Shown here: positions 1 through 6,722 of the stretch, piece by piece | Layout: each line of letters begins with the position of its first letter | Numbering within the stretch: position 1 is the stretch's first letter | Origin: Candidatus Heimdallarchaeota archaeon | GTDB lineage: Archaea > Asgardarchaeota > Heimdallarchaeia > Heimdallarchaeales > Kariarchaeaceae | DNA length: 10,811 nucleotides | NCBI GenBank assembly: GCA_015522385.1 | Contig: WAMJ01000241.1 | Location: forward strand, 1 to 10,811 | Direction of reading: 5' to 3' | The notes under the pieces: model-generated | Databases searched by the model: none | Told to the model about the DNA's origin: nothing | Seen by the model: only the letters and a program-made list of their open reading frames with translations | Position numbers and translations under genes: made by a program

Positions 1-330
1 ACCCAGTAGTGGGCTTAATATGTCGATCCCTAGCCCAGAATTCCGTAAAGACTATATTCTATAGCCAATTATTATTTTTAATCAAATATTAATTTACAGT
101 AATACATGCATATTAAACACCCATATTCCCTATTATATTCGAAGTATCCTATACAATATTCCAATTACTTGACATTTTGATTTCGATAGAATTTGTAATA
201 ATTCATCTAATAGTCATTAATTATCTGAATATTTTAAAACAAAGCTATTTATATTCGCCATATCATTGATGTTGGCGGGGATGCTTCAGATCGACGAATT
301 CAGCTTATATTGTATTTACACCAAGTGACA
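1..330. other. AT-rich gene-free region
   Basis: No reading frame of convincing composition lies here. By direct count, 61-240 holds 39 G or C in 180 bases (about 22%), far below the roughly even composition of the genes that follow. The stretch is rich in runs of A and T with small TTAATT-type palindromes. I see no tRNA, no clear hairpin terminator and no strong direct repeat. It may be a promoter or terminator zone, a nucleoid-protein site, or an unwinding region; the sequence does not decide. Confidence 0.6.
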
Positions 331-333
331 GTG

Positions 334-340
334 TTTTTAT
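334..340 (+). promoter_or_regulatory. TATA-like box of the LEA14-like gene
   Basis: TTTTTAT is centred about 26 bp before the GTG at 363. This is the expected archaeal TATA-to-start-site distance, so the transcript would begin at or next to the start codon. It supports GTG 363 over the in-frame ATG at 384. Confidence 0.55.
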
Positions 341-362
341 CCGAGATCGATAATTTCGATTT

Positions 363-1619
363 GTGGCTGAACAGCAGAAACTCATGTATTTACGTCCAAA
401 GATACTCAGCATTACAATCATTTTGATCCTATTCATGTCAATTGGTTCTGTTGTTGTTTGGTATTCAATGACCAAAACATCATTAACCGAAGATTTGAAT
501 TCGGCGGAGTTTGTCATCAATGACCTTGATATCGTGGCGTTTACCGAGACGAATGTGACCTTCATGGTTAACATTTCTACCGGATTGAATCTTGAGGGTC
601 AATCCGAGCAAGTGAAGTCCATTACGATCTCACTTTCTCTCGGAGAGGAGAGGCTCTTTGACCTCAACATACCTCCAGGAAAAGAGCCCAACTCGGCGTT
701 TTTCTTCACAGTTCCCCTCACCACACTTTCCTCAACAGGGTCTTTCGTTGACTCTTTGTTGGACAATGTACTCAACGGTGAAGAGGTTGTCTTCGACATC
801 GACGGAAGGATTGAGGTAGAACTCATAGGTGGGATTACGGACACAATCACCTTCAACAACCAGCTCTACTTCCGCTCACAACGCCGAGTCAGCCTCACTC
901 TCGAAGAGATTATACTTCCACACGTCAATGACTCGCTGACGTCCGTAGAGGTGACGATTCTGAATCCGTATTCGGTTTCGCTTGGTCTTGGGGGGACGGG
1001 GAACCTGTTTATTGGAGATCGAGAAGTGGGTGAGGTTGCTCTCGACGACGTCTTGGAGGTACTTCCTGGCAACAGGAGTTATGCGTTGCAGATGAGCTTG
1101 AACTCGCCCTTGAACGACACGATTGGATTTCTGCTCAGCAGCTCTGACCTTTCCATCTCGATCGACTCGCACCTCACGATGTACCTTGGAGACTATGGCA
1201 TTTCTTTGGAGCGTACAGTCCCTGTGGAGTCGTCGGACGAAGTGGTGCAGTACACCATTGAGGAGGTCAAGCAGTTCGAGCGGGACGATTCGGATCGGAT
1301 TCACCTGATCTTTGACCTGCGAATGACGAACCCACTTCCCGCGGATTTCAACATCTCTGCTGTCCGATTACAGGTTTACACGGTGAGGACTGAGACATTT
1401 TTGGGGGACATGGAGTGGAACAGCAGCGAGCCGTTGTTCCTCGTTCAGGACTCCGAGGTGCTATTTGAGAACGTTACGGGGCTTCTGAGTGGATCCAACG
1501 GGGTGTTCACCGAGGTCCTGATCGATGGTGAGATCAGTGTTCGTCGTGGTTTCTTGCTGCTTGATATATACGGGGAGGAGGTGTCTGTGGAATTCTCCAT
1601 TGATGTTCTGAAGCTCTGA
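363..1619 (+). CDS. Membrane-anchored protein with three LEA14/WHy-like domains
   Basis: The 418-residue protein has a short positively charged N-terminus, one hydrophobic segment at about residues 13-34, and a long beta-rich remainder with no further membrane segment, so it is probably anchored by its N-terminus and exposed outside the cell. Three domains of about 110-120 residues can be recognised, at roughly 48-172, 175-288 and 295-418. Domains 2 and 3 contain an Asn-Pro step after a hydrophobic strand (N201-P202, N323-P324), as in the LEA14/WHy fold. Eight N-x-S/T sequons (N64, N70, N189, N237, N251, N330, N353, N370) all lie in the predicted outer part, which suits archaeal N-glycosylation. 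GTG 363 is preferred because of the TATA spacing; ATG 384 would give a start seven residues later. The next gene, trpS, has its own promoter, so no functional link is implied. The family assignment rests on pattern only, and the biological role is unknown. Confidence 0.75.
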   Translation: MAEQQKLMYLRPKILSITIILILFMSIGSVVVWYSMTKTSLTEDLNSAEFVINDLDIVAFTETNVTFMVNISTGLNLEGQSEQVKSITISLSLGEERLFDLNIPPGKEPNSAFFFTVPLTTLSSTGSFVDSLLDNVLNGEEVVFDIDGRIEVELIGGITDTITFNNQLYFRSQRRVSLTLEEIILPHVNDSLTSVEVTILNPYSVSLGLGGTGNLFIGDREVGEVALDDVLEVLPGNRSYALQMSLNSPLNDTIGFLLSSSDLSISIDSHLTMYLGDYGISLERTVPVESSDEVVQYTIEEVKQFERDDSDRIHLIFDLRMTNPLPADFNISAVRLQVYTVRTETFLGDMEWNSSEPLFLVQDSEVLFENVTGLLSGSNGVFTEVLIDGEISVRRGFLLLDIYGEEVSVEFSIDVLKL

Positions 1620-1632
1620 ACCGAGCGTAAGG

Positions 1633-1640
1633 TTTTAGGG
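1633..1640 (+). promoter_or_regulatory. TATA-like box of trpS
   Basis: TTTTAGGG follows a purine-rich GTAAGG that may serve as a BRE. It is centred 29-30 bp before the ATG at 1665, implying an untranslated leader of a few bases at most. It lies in the 45-bp gap after the LEA14-like gene, so trpS need not depend on read-through. Confidence 0.45.
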
Positions 1641-1664
1641 TATTGTTTTTCCGGTTGACATACC

Positions 1665-2810
1665 ATGAGTGAACACGAAGGTGAACACGAGGACATGGTC
1701 GTGACCCCTTGGGATGTCTCCGGGGAGCTTGACTATGGTAAACTGATCAAGAAGTTCGGGACGAAGCCGATGACGAAATCGATCCTGAGCCAGCTTGAGA
1801 GCAAATTGGGGGAGCTTCATCCGATGCTCCGCCGGGGTATAGTCTTCAGTCACCGTGACTTTGACTGGTTGCTCAAGCACATAGAGAAGAAGGGCAGGAA
1901 TGACTTTGCCCTGTACACCGGGAGGGGTCCATCCGGGAACACGCACCTTGGTCATCTGGTTCCTTGGCAGTTCACGAAGTGGTTGCAGGAGAAGTTCGAC
2001 GTCCACCTGTACTTCCAGATCACGGACGATGAGAAGTTCCTTTTGGATCCGATCAATCGCAGTTACGAGCAGATGCAGAAGTACGCACTGGCGAACGCTC
2101 GTGACATTCTGGCGGTCGGATTTGATCCTGAGAAGACGCATCTGATCATCGACTCTATGGCTGGTCCCAAGTTCCGAGAGATAGCGACGAGGGTGGCTTC
2201 CCGTATCAATTTCACTACGGCCAAGGCTGTATTCGGCTTCAAGGAGTCGACGAACATCGGGATGATCTTCCATCCTGCGATCCAGAGTGCTCCGTGCTTC
2301 TATCCCAGTGAGATTCTGGGGCGTAACATCCCGGTTCTGATCCCTGCGGGTATCGACCAGGATCCGTACTGGCGAGCTACTCGGGACGTCGCTGAGAAGT
2401 TGGGCTACTACAAGCCTGTCGCCCTCCACTCGGAGTTCATACCCGGTCTTGGCAAGGGAGGTAAGATGAGTGCCTCTGACCCGAATTCGACGATTTTCAC
2501 GACGGATTCACCGAAGGCTGCAGGGAAGAAGGTGAAGCGTGCTGTGACGGGTGGTAGGCAGACTGTGGAGGAACAGAAGAAGCTCGGAGGCATCCCTGAG
2601 CAGTGCAATGTGTTCAGCTGGTACAGGACGATCTTCGAGGACGACGACAGTGCCCTGCAGCGTCGTTACGAGGAGTGCCGAGCAGGCACGCTTATGTGCG
2701 GTCCGTGCAAGCAGGAGCTGAGCGACCGAGTGGTGATCTTCTTGGAGGTCCACCAGCAGCGTCGAGAGGAGGTCGAGGATCTTGTGGAGCAGACGATAAT
2801 CCGGGTTTAG
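1665..2810 (+). CDS. trpS: Tryptophanyl-tRNA synthetase, archaeal/eukaryotic type
   Basis: This cytoplasmic class I aminoacyl-tRNA synthetase joins tryptophan to tRNA-Trp with ATP. Its 381 residues match the usual archaeal length. The HIGH-type ATP site is GNTHLGH at residues 91-97, preceded by TGRGPS. The second class I signature is complete as KMSAS at 267-271, after a glycine-rich GLGKGGK. Between them are blocks typical of the archaeal/human TrpRS branch rather than the shorter bacterial enzyme: QITDDEKF (118-125), AIQSAPCF (205-212) and PAGIDQDPYWR (227-237). The C-terminal region contains a CGPCK motif (345-349). The first 20 or so residues form an acidic tail; the Met at residue 11 is an alternative start, but the promoter spacing favours 1665. 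All catalytic motifs look intact, so this should be a functional housekeeping enzyme. The membrane-protein gene downstream has a separate TATA box. Confidence 0.97.
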   Translation: MSEHEGEHEDMVVTPWDVSGELDYGKLIKKFGTKPMTKSILSQLESKLGELHPMLRRGIVFSHRDFDWLLKHIEKKGRNDFALYTGRGPSGNTHLGHLVPWQFTKWLQEKFDVHLYFQITDDEKFLLDPINRSYEQMQKYALANARDILAVGFDPEKTHLIIDSMAGPKFREIATRVASRINFTTAKAVFGFKESTNIGMIFHPAIQSAPCFYPSEILGRNIPVLIPAGIDQDPYWRATRDVAEKLGYYKPVALHSEFIPGLGKGGKMSASDPNSTIFTTDSPKAAGKKVKRAVTGGRQTVEEQKKLGGIPEQCNVFSWYRTIFEDDDSALQRRYEECRAGTLMCGPCKQELSDRVVIFLEVHQQRREEVEDLVEQTIIRV

Positions 2811-2823
2811 GAGCCCGTCAACC

Positions 2824-2830
2824 TTATAAT
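2824..2830 (+). promoter_or_regulatory. TATA-like box of first small membrane protein
   Basis: TTATAAT is centred about 25 bp before the GTG at 2852. It lies in the short gap after trpS and indicates separate, leaderless transcription of the next gene. Confidence 0.55.
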
Positions 2831-2851
2831 TTCCCGATGTGACTGTATTCT

Positions 2852-3358
2852 GTGGACGGTTACTCCCTTCGTTGGATGAAGCTCAAGCGTAATTTCTGGC
2901 GTTTGCAGACGTTTCTGAAGAAGTTAGTGGTCTTTCTGCTCCTCGTGTACGCGGTCCGTTCGTTCGTTCTCTTCGACATTTCGATAATTGGACGGAACGT
3001 GTGGTTCGTGGCAGACTTCGTGCTGACGGCGCAGCTGTTTATCAGCTTGATCCTTGCGTTGTGGGTATTCCCTGTTGGCAAGGAGCGGCACGAGGCAGAC
3101 TGGAAGCACGTCCTCTACAGTCTCACAAATCTACCGCTCAGCGTTGTGATCTACGCCCTGCTCTCGTATTTCATCCTCCCGATCGTCCTGATAGTTTTCT
3201 CTATCTTGCCCTTCGGGCGGGTCATTTTGGATCCTGTGATTGGTCGAGTGGTGTTCTACAGCCTTGTATCGGTGGTGACGTATTGGTTCGAGACGCGTCC
3301 TGAGAGGATGCTTCTCCGTGGGTTCAAGGAGGAGGACGACGACATGATCATCTCTTGA
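2852..3358 (+). CDS. Four-segment membrane protein, paralogue of the next gene
   Basis: I do not recognise a named family. The 168-residue protein has a basic N-terminus (SLRWMKLKRNFWR) and four hydrophobic segments at about 24-41, 53-75, 92-118 and 130-146, followed by an acidic tail (EEDDD), so both ends are probably cytoplasmic. It resembles its downstream neighbour: both have VW(F/Y)V followed by DF after the first segment (residues 50-56 here), and DPV(I/L)GR followed by FY at the start of the last segment (127-136 here), with the same segment order. GTG 2852 is chosen because it sits 25 bp after a TATA-like box; ATG 2876 (MKLKRN) is the alternative and would remove eight residues. Compact size, lack of soluble domains and lack of catalytic motifs suggest a structural, sensory or accessory membrane role, but none can be assigned. 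Confidence 0.8.
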   Translation: MDGYSLRWMKLKRNFWRLQTFLKKLVVFLLLVYAVRSFVLFDISIIGRNVWFVADFVLTAQLFISLILALWVFPVGKERHEADWKHVLYSLTNLPLSVVIYALLSYFILPIVLIVFSILPFGRVILDPVIGRVVFYSLVSVVTYWFETRPERMLLRGFKEEDDDMIIS

Positions 3359-3409
3359 GGTCCGGAGGAACGCCTGTGTCTGCCCATAGTACACCGTAAC
3401 CGAGAAAAT

Positions 3410-3420
3410 TTTATATATTT
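3410..3420 (+). promoter_or_regulatory. Strong TATA box of second small membrane protein
   Basis: TTTATATATTT, preceded by an A-rich GAGAAAA that may act as a BRE, is centred 26-27 bp before the ATG at 3441. It is the best match to an archaeal TATA consensus in the window. Confidence 0.7.
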
Positions 3421-3440
3421 CACTACACGTTTATTACTTG

Positions 3441-3914
3441 ATGATGATCCTACCGACTCGTCTCAGATCGCCATCCAGAGGTGGTCGTCAGCTGCTGCTG
3501 TCTGCTGTCTACGTGTCTTTCTGGCTGGTTTTTCTCCTGGGGCTGATAACTGTATTCGGCCTGTTCTCAGGGCGTCTGATTGTTAACTTTCCTCGTTACG
3601 GGGTCTGGTACGTCGACGACTTTGCGTCCGTTTTCTTGGTCTTCGTGTTTAGTTCTTCGGTCTACGTTGTCCTGAACTCATTTGGGGGTGACAGCTGGGA
3701 GAGGTTTGCTAACCGGATCGTGCTGCTCCCTCCGGTGGTCTCTGTGCTGTACATCCTGCAGTTCCTGCTCTTCGACTTCATGGCCCTGTGGGACTGGTCC
3801 TCGCAGCTCAGGGATCCGGTTCTCGGGCGTCTGTTCTTCTACATTCCTGCGCCTCTGCTCGTCGTGCTCCTGAATGCCTACAGCGAATTTGGCAGACCTG
3901 TTGACGAGGAGTAA
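3441..3914 (+). CDS. Four-segment membrane protein, paralogue of the preceding gene
   Basis: This 157-residue protein has a basic N-terminus and hydrophobic segments at about 18-43, 59-78, 93-117 and 130-146, ending in an acidic tail (DEE). It shares with its upstream neighbour the positioned motifs VWYV-DDF (residues 55-61) and DPVLGR followed by FFY (125-134), and the same topology, so the two probably arose by tandem duplication and then diverged strongly. TTG 3438, ATG 3441 and ATG 3444 are all in frame; 3441 best fits the TATA spacing, giving a leaderless message. The 82-bp gap and strong promoter show that it is not simply co-transcribed with its paralogue. No enzyme motif is visible and the function is unknown. 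Confidence 0.8.
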   Translation: MMILPTRLRSPSRGGRQLLLSAVYVSFWLVFLLGLITVFGLFSGRLIVNFPRYGVWYVDDFASVFLVFVFSSSVYVVLNSFGGDSWERFANRIVLLPPVVSVLYILQFLLFDFMALWDWSSQLRDPVLGRLFFYIPAPLLVVLLNAYSEFGRPVDEE

Positions 3915-3986
3915 TTCCCCACAAGTAAGATTTACATGGGAGCTTTCACTGTAGACTGTGATTTACTGGACTTTCATAATGGACTC

Positions 3987-4021
3987 CTGTGACGGGTTTC
4001 TGAAGTGGGCTTCCGTCACAG
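3987..4021. repeat. Perfect 9-bp inverted repeat, 17-bp loop
   Basis: CTGTGACGG (3987-3995) and CCGTCACAG (4013-4021) are exact reverse complements, and one more G-U pair can be added at the inner end. It lies 70 bp after the second membrane protein gene in a 256-bp gap with no gene. There is no U run after it, so a bacterial-type terminator is not indicated. It could be a hairpin in a 3' untranslated region or small RNA, or a dimeric protein site. Confidence 0.6.
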
Positions 4022-4038
4022 ACTCGTGTAGCAGGCTC

Positions 4039-4108
4039 TTGTACCGATCTTAGGTTCTCGAATCGATCTTCATCCCTTGTACTGATCTTAAGCTCTTGAA
4101 TCTGTTTT
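4039..4108. repeat. Degenerate 32-bp direct repeat, 38-bp offset
   Basis: The 32 bases from 4039 match those from 4077 at 25 positions by my alignment. Both begin TTGTAC and share GATCTTA and TTCTCGAA/CTCTTGAA. The copies lie between two membrane protein genes and end about 35 bp before the next TATA-like box, so they could be regulator sites or the remains of a small tandem duplication. Confidence 0.6.
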
Positions 4109-4141
4109 GTGTAGTATTCTGGTTCGGGTCGCCTCCGTCAG

Positions 4142-4148
4142 TTTTTAG
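4142..4148 (+). promoter_or_regulatory. TATA-like box of third small membrane protein
   Basis: TTTTTAG is centred about 26 bp before the ATG at 4171, the same spacing as at the other genes here. It supports that ATG rather than a TTG 75 bp upstream. Confidence 0.5.
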
Positions 4149-4170
4149 AGTCTGCAGTCCACGTGGGCGT

Positions 4171-4416
4171 ATGGAGAACTCCGTGACGAGGTCCAAGATG
4201 CGTGTGAACGTCCCCTTTTTCGTGCTGGTAACGGTACTGCTGCTGTTTCCCGTATTCATTTTGGGAGCTGTGAAGCCCCTTGTGGGCGAGTTCAATTACT
4301 ATGTCTTCCTCGTTGTGCTGGTGGTTGATCTGGCGATTCTGGCGTATGGCACGCTGGTTTTGATCCGGGCATTGGACGGTCGTGTCGAGTGGGTATTCCC
4401 CGGTCGACGTGGGTAG
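4171..4416 (+). CDS. Small two-segment membrane protein
   Basis: I do not recognise a family. The 81-residue protein has a basic N-terminus and two hydrophobic segments at about 13-34 and 43-66 joined by a short loop (AVKPLVGEFNY), then a basic C-terminal tail ending PGRRG. A hairpin with both ends in the cytoplasm is the likely topology. The frame stays open upstream to a TTG at 4096, but that extension would cover the TATA-like box, so ATG 4171 is preferred; ATG 4198 is a further in-frame candidate. It follows two four-segment membrane proteins on the same strand but shares none of their motifs. Its 3' end faces the end of the M32 peptidase gene. Confidence 0.6.
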   Translation: MENSVTRSKMRVNVPFFVLVTVLLLFPVFILGAVKPLVGEFNYYVFLVVLVVDLAILAYGTLVLIRALDGRVEWVFPGRRG

Positions 4417-4422
4417 GGACGG

Positions 4423-4482
4423 TCTGGAAATTGCCTGTATACCTTCTGGGAATTGCTCGTATGCCTTCTGAAAATGGCACTC
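4423..4482. repeat. 22-bp imperfect tandem repeat between converging genes
   Basis: Units begin at 4423, 4445 and 4467, each starting TCTG followed by an A/G-rich triplet. The first two agree at most positions (TCTGGAAATTGC and TCTGGGAATTGC, then GTAT and CCT); the third is partial. They fill the gap between the 3' ends of the small membrane protein and peptidase genes, where both transcripts would finish. A link with termination is possible but unproven. Confidence 0.6.
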
Positions 4483-4512
4483 AGAACCTGTGCTGACGTG
4501 GTCTGAGGTTGC

Positions 4513-5994
4513 TTATATGGCGAAGATGTTCTTGTACTTCTCGGTCAGGTACTGCTTGTGATACTTGACGTCTACGGGCTTTCCTGTGATCTTCTCCACG
4601 GTTTCTATTGGGTTGTAGAGTCCTGCGAGTGAGTATGCGTTCTCAGTCAGCCAATTCCGTATCTCGATGTAGTTAGAGCCGTCATATTTGGGTATGGAGT
4701 AGTAGACCTGTGACCCGAAGATGTCTCCGAGTGCGTATCCTTGGAAGTATGCCCAGTACTGCGAGTACCAGTGCAGATCCTGCATGACGCCCTCTGTGTC
4801 ATTTTCTGGCACGACGCCGAGGTACTGGTCGTAGCGTTCGTTCCACGCCTGCGGGAGTTCGCTGATCTGCAGTCTGTCGCTGAACAGGAGATCCTCCAGC
4901 TCGAATCTGATGATGATGTGCAGGGCGTATGTGAGCTCGTCAGAGCCTATCCTGCTGGTTCCCGGTCTGACTGTTGAGATCGTGGTGTAGAAGTCCCAGG
5001 GATCGATCTTTAGTCTCATGATCTCATTCAGGTTCTCGAAGTTCTGCCTCCAGAACTCCCAGGACTTGCCGATCTTGTTCTCGGTGAACCGTGAGTGGCA
5101 CTCACCCATAGACGGAGATCTCCTGTGGTTGACGGGGAGGTACTGCCACTTCCTGTTGAGTCCGAGGGAGTCGACTGCGTGTCCGAGTTCGTGGTGCATG
5201 GCGAAGAGAGCTTTTGTGAAGTCGTATTGGTGGTACTTGACTGACACCCTGACGTCCTGTGGTCCCAGTCTAAAGGTCAGTGGGTGCTCTACTTCGTCGA
5301 TTCGCCCGTGGTTATTGGGTGATTTGTAGTCATAGTTATAGTAGTCTGCGATGCGTCTGACGAGTCTTTGTTGGACTTCTCTTGGCATCTCTTTGCTGAA
5401 TTCCTTAACGTGTGGACTGTCCTCCTGAGCCTTCTGTACGGTCTGTATGAGGGGTACGAGGAATTCCCTGGTCCGGTCGAAGAGGGATCGGACCGTGGAA
5501 CTTCTCATACCGGGCTCCCTGAGCTGTATGAGTGCGGAGTGGAGGGTGTCTGCGTCGTTGATCTTCTGCACGTGGACAGCGTACTCCTTCTGCAGGTCGA
5601 ACAGGCACTGCAGGTCGTTCTGTATCATGGAGAAGTCCTTGCGTTGCTTGGCCCGTTTCCAGTTCTGTAGCGTGGTATTGCTCTGTGCGGCAATCTTGGA
5701 GCTCAGCTCGATCGGGATCTGGTTGCTGAGCCTGTATGACTCCTCGAAGAGCTCGAGGTTCCGTCTCTGAAAGTCGTTGAGATCCAATCTCTGAGCTCTG
5801 GAGATGAGGTTTCCCAGCTTCTTGTCCTGCATCATCTCGCTGCTGAGCGTCGACAGGAAGTCCTTTTGGACGGATCTATAGACATTCCCTGCAGCGGGCA
5901 TAGTGATATTCATGTCCCAGTACAGAAGCGAATTCACGGAGTTTAGGATGGAGTAACGTCTGTAGTACTCCATGAGCTCCTCATATTCGTTCAT
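4513..5994 (-). CDS. M32 (Taq/Pfu-type) metallocarboxypeptidase
   Basis: M32 carboxypeptidases are zinc enzymes that remove C-terminal residues from peptides, usually in the cytoplasm. With the start at 5994 the protein has 493 residues, near the family norm. In that numbering (first Met = 1) the hallmarks are: YWDMNITMP near the N-terminus (25-33); DVRVS (247-251) where the family has DxRxT; HHELGH (267-272), holding the HExxH zinc site; SDELTYALH with IIRFELE (351-367); and GVMQDLHW (402-409). The usual HES/GQ block, which supplies the third zinc ligand, reads MGECHSR (296-302): the Glu is kept, but His before it is Gly, and Ser-Gln after it is Cys-His. The frame is open to an ATG at 6039, but a TATA box lies between that ATG and 5994, exactly 26 bp before 5994, so the shorter form is chosen. 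No signal peptide is visible. The family call is secure; activity with the altered motif is inferred. Confidence 0.95.
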   Translation of the reverse strand: MNEYEELMEYYRRYSILNSVNSLLYWDMNITMPAAGNVYRSVQKDFLSTLSSEMMQDKKLGNLISRAQRLDLNDFQRRNLELFEESYRLSNQIPIELSSKIAAQSNTTLQNWKRAKQRKDFSMIQNDLQCLFDLQKEYAVHVQKINDADTLHSALIQLREPGMRSSTVRSLFDRTREFLVPLIQTVQKAQEDSPHVKEFSKEMPREVQQRLVRRIADYYNYDYKSPNNHGRIDEVEHPLTFRLGPQDVRVSVKYHQYDFTKALFAMHHELGHAVDSLGLNRKWQYLPVNHRRSPSMGECHSRFTENKIGKSWEFWRQNFENLNEIMRLKIDPWDFYTTISTVRPGTSRIGSDELTYALHIIIRFELEDLLFSDRLQISELPQAWNERYDQYLGVVPENDTEGVMQDLHWYSQYWAYFQGYALGDIFGSQVYYSIPKYDGSNYIEIRNWLTENAYSLAGLYNPIETVEKITGKPVDVKYHKQYLTEKYKNIFAI

Positions 5995-6015
5995 TACCGC
6001 ATTCTCGCGGTTGTG

Positions 6016-6025
6016 ATTATAAATT
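6016..6025 (-). promoter_or_regulatory. TATA box of the M32 carboxypeptidase
   Basis: On the minus strand this reads AATTTATAAT, centred 26 bp before the ATG at 5994. It lies inside the 15 extra codons of the longer possible reading frame, which argues that those codons are upstream of transcription start. Confidence 0.65.
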
Positions 6026-6385
6026 CTCGGATGCTCCATTATTGGAATAACGTTTCTGTCTGTATTTTTCTGTATGGGAGGCTCCGTGGTCGTACCGGGA
6101 GGGGTCCAATGTGTCCCAGTTCTGCTCGGGCATCAGCAGATAAATGGATCGTAGAATTACCATTCTGATCGTGCGGAAGAATCTGTGACAATCTTCACGG
6201 AGTGAGCGTTGTGCGGGTGGATTCGGGCACGGTTTCGTGGATCTGTCTGGAAAAATTGTACGGAATTCGAACTCCAGTTATGTCATGAGTGCTGCAATCA
6301 TCTGATGCGATCAGGAGTGATTATTTCTGTGTTGATTATCGGTTAGAGCGAGGCTACATAGGCTGAAGGTAGAATATTATACTTC

Positions 6386-6430
6386 GCGATACACAGCGTG
6401 CAATACGGGTATAGCCAATACTGCAATACG
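6386..6430 (+). repeat. Small GCNATACA block
   Basis: GCGATACA starts at 6386, GCAATACG at 6400, an inverted copy GTATAGC at 6409, CCAATACT at 6415 and GCAATACG at 6423. The order (G type, A type, inverted T type, degenerate, A type) repeats what is seen at 6857-6909 in the main array, so the two blocks look like diverged copies of one composite unit. A TATA-like ATATTATA lies just before it. Confidence 0.7.
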
Positions 6431-6461
6431 CTCTCTGAGACGATTAGGAAGTCCGTAGTCG

Positions 6462-6470
6462 AAATATATA
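6462..6470 (+). promoter_or_regulatory. Orphan TATA-like box
   Basis: AAATATATA is a good TATA match, but the nearest in-frame ATG (6484) or GTG (6490) opens only a peptide of about 11 codons that ends at 6519. It could start a non-coding transcript running towards the main array, or be chance. Confidence 0.3.
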
Positions 6471-6722
6471 CTTTATTGAGGACATGACCGTGTCGTTTGG
6501 GGAGTCTCTGATGTTCTGAGATGCCTCAGGAGAGCCTTATCTCGCAATCCGTAGGTATTTCGGGGTACCCGATCGACACGTGGAGGGAGCAGCGGGCTCT
6601 GGACTGTTCCGATATCCCCCATAAGGGCATCAATAGCATGTGAGAGTGCAGATCTGGTGCGTGAGGTTCACGGGTTGTAGAGCATCTGTATCGCGACTGG
6701 TCAGGATCTGCGTGACGCTGCA

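Noticed and set aside
1635..2429. Minus-strand frame of 264 codons within trpS
   Set aside because: It lies opposite an intact, well-conserved TrpRS gene and has no recognisable motif.
6480..6720. Possible tRNA or structured RNA (GGTTCACGGGTTG and CGGGGTACCCG were inspected)
   Set aside because: No cloverleaf could be built: acceptor, D and T arms do not pair at tRNA spacing. Only short isolated stems are seen.
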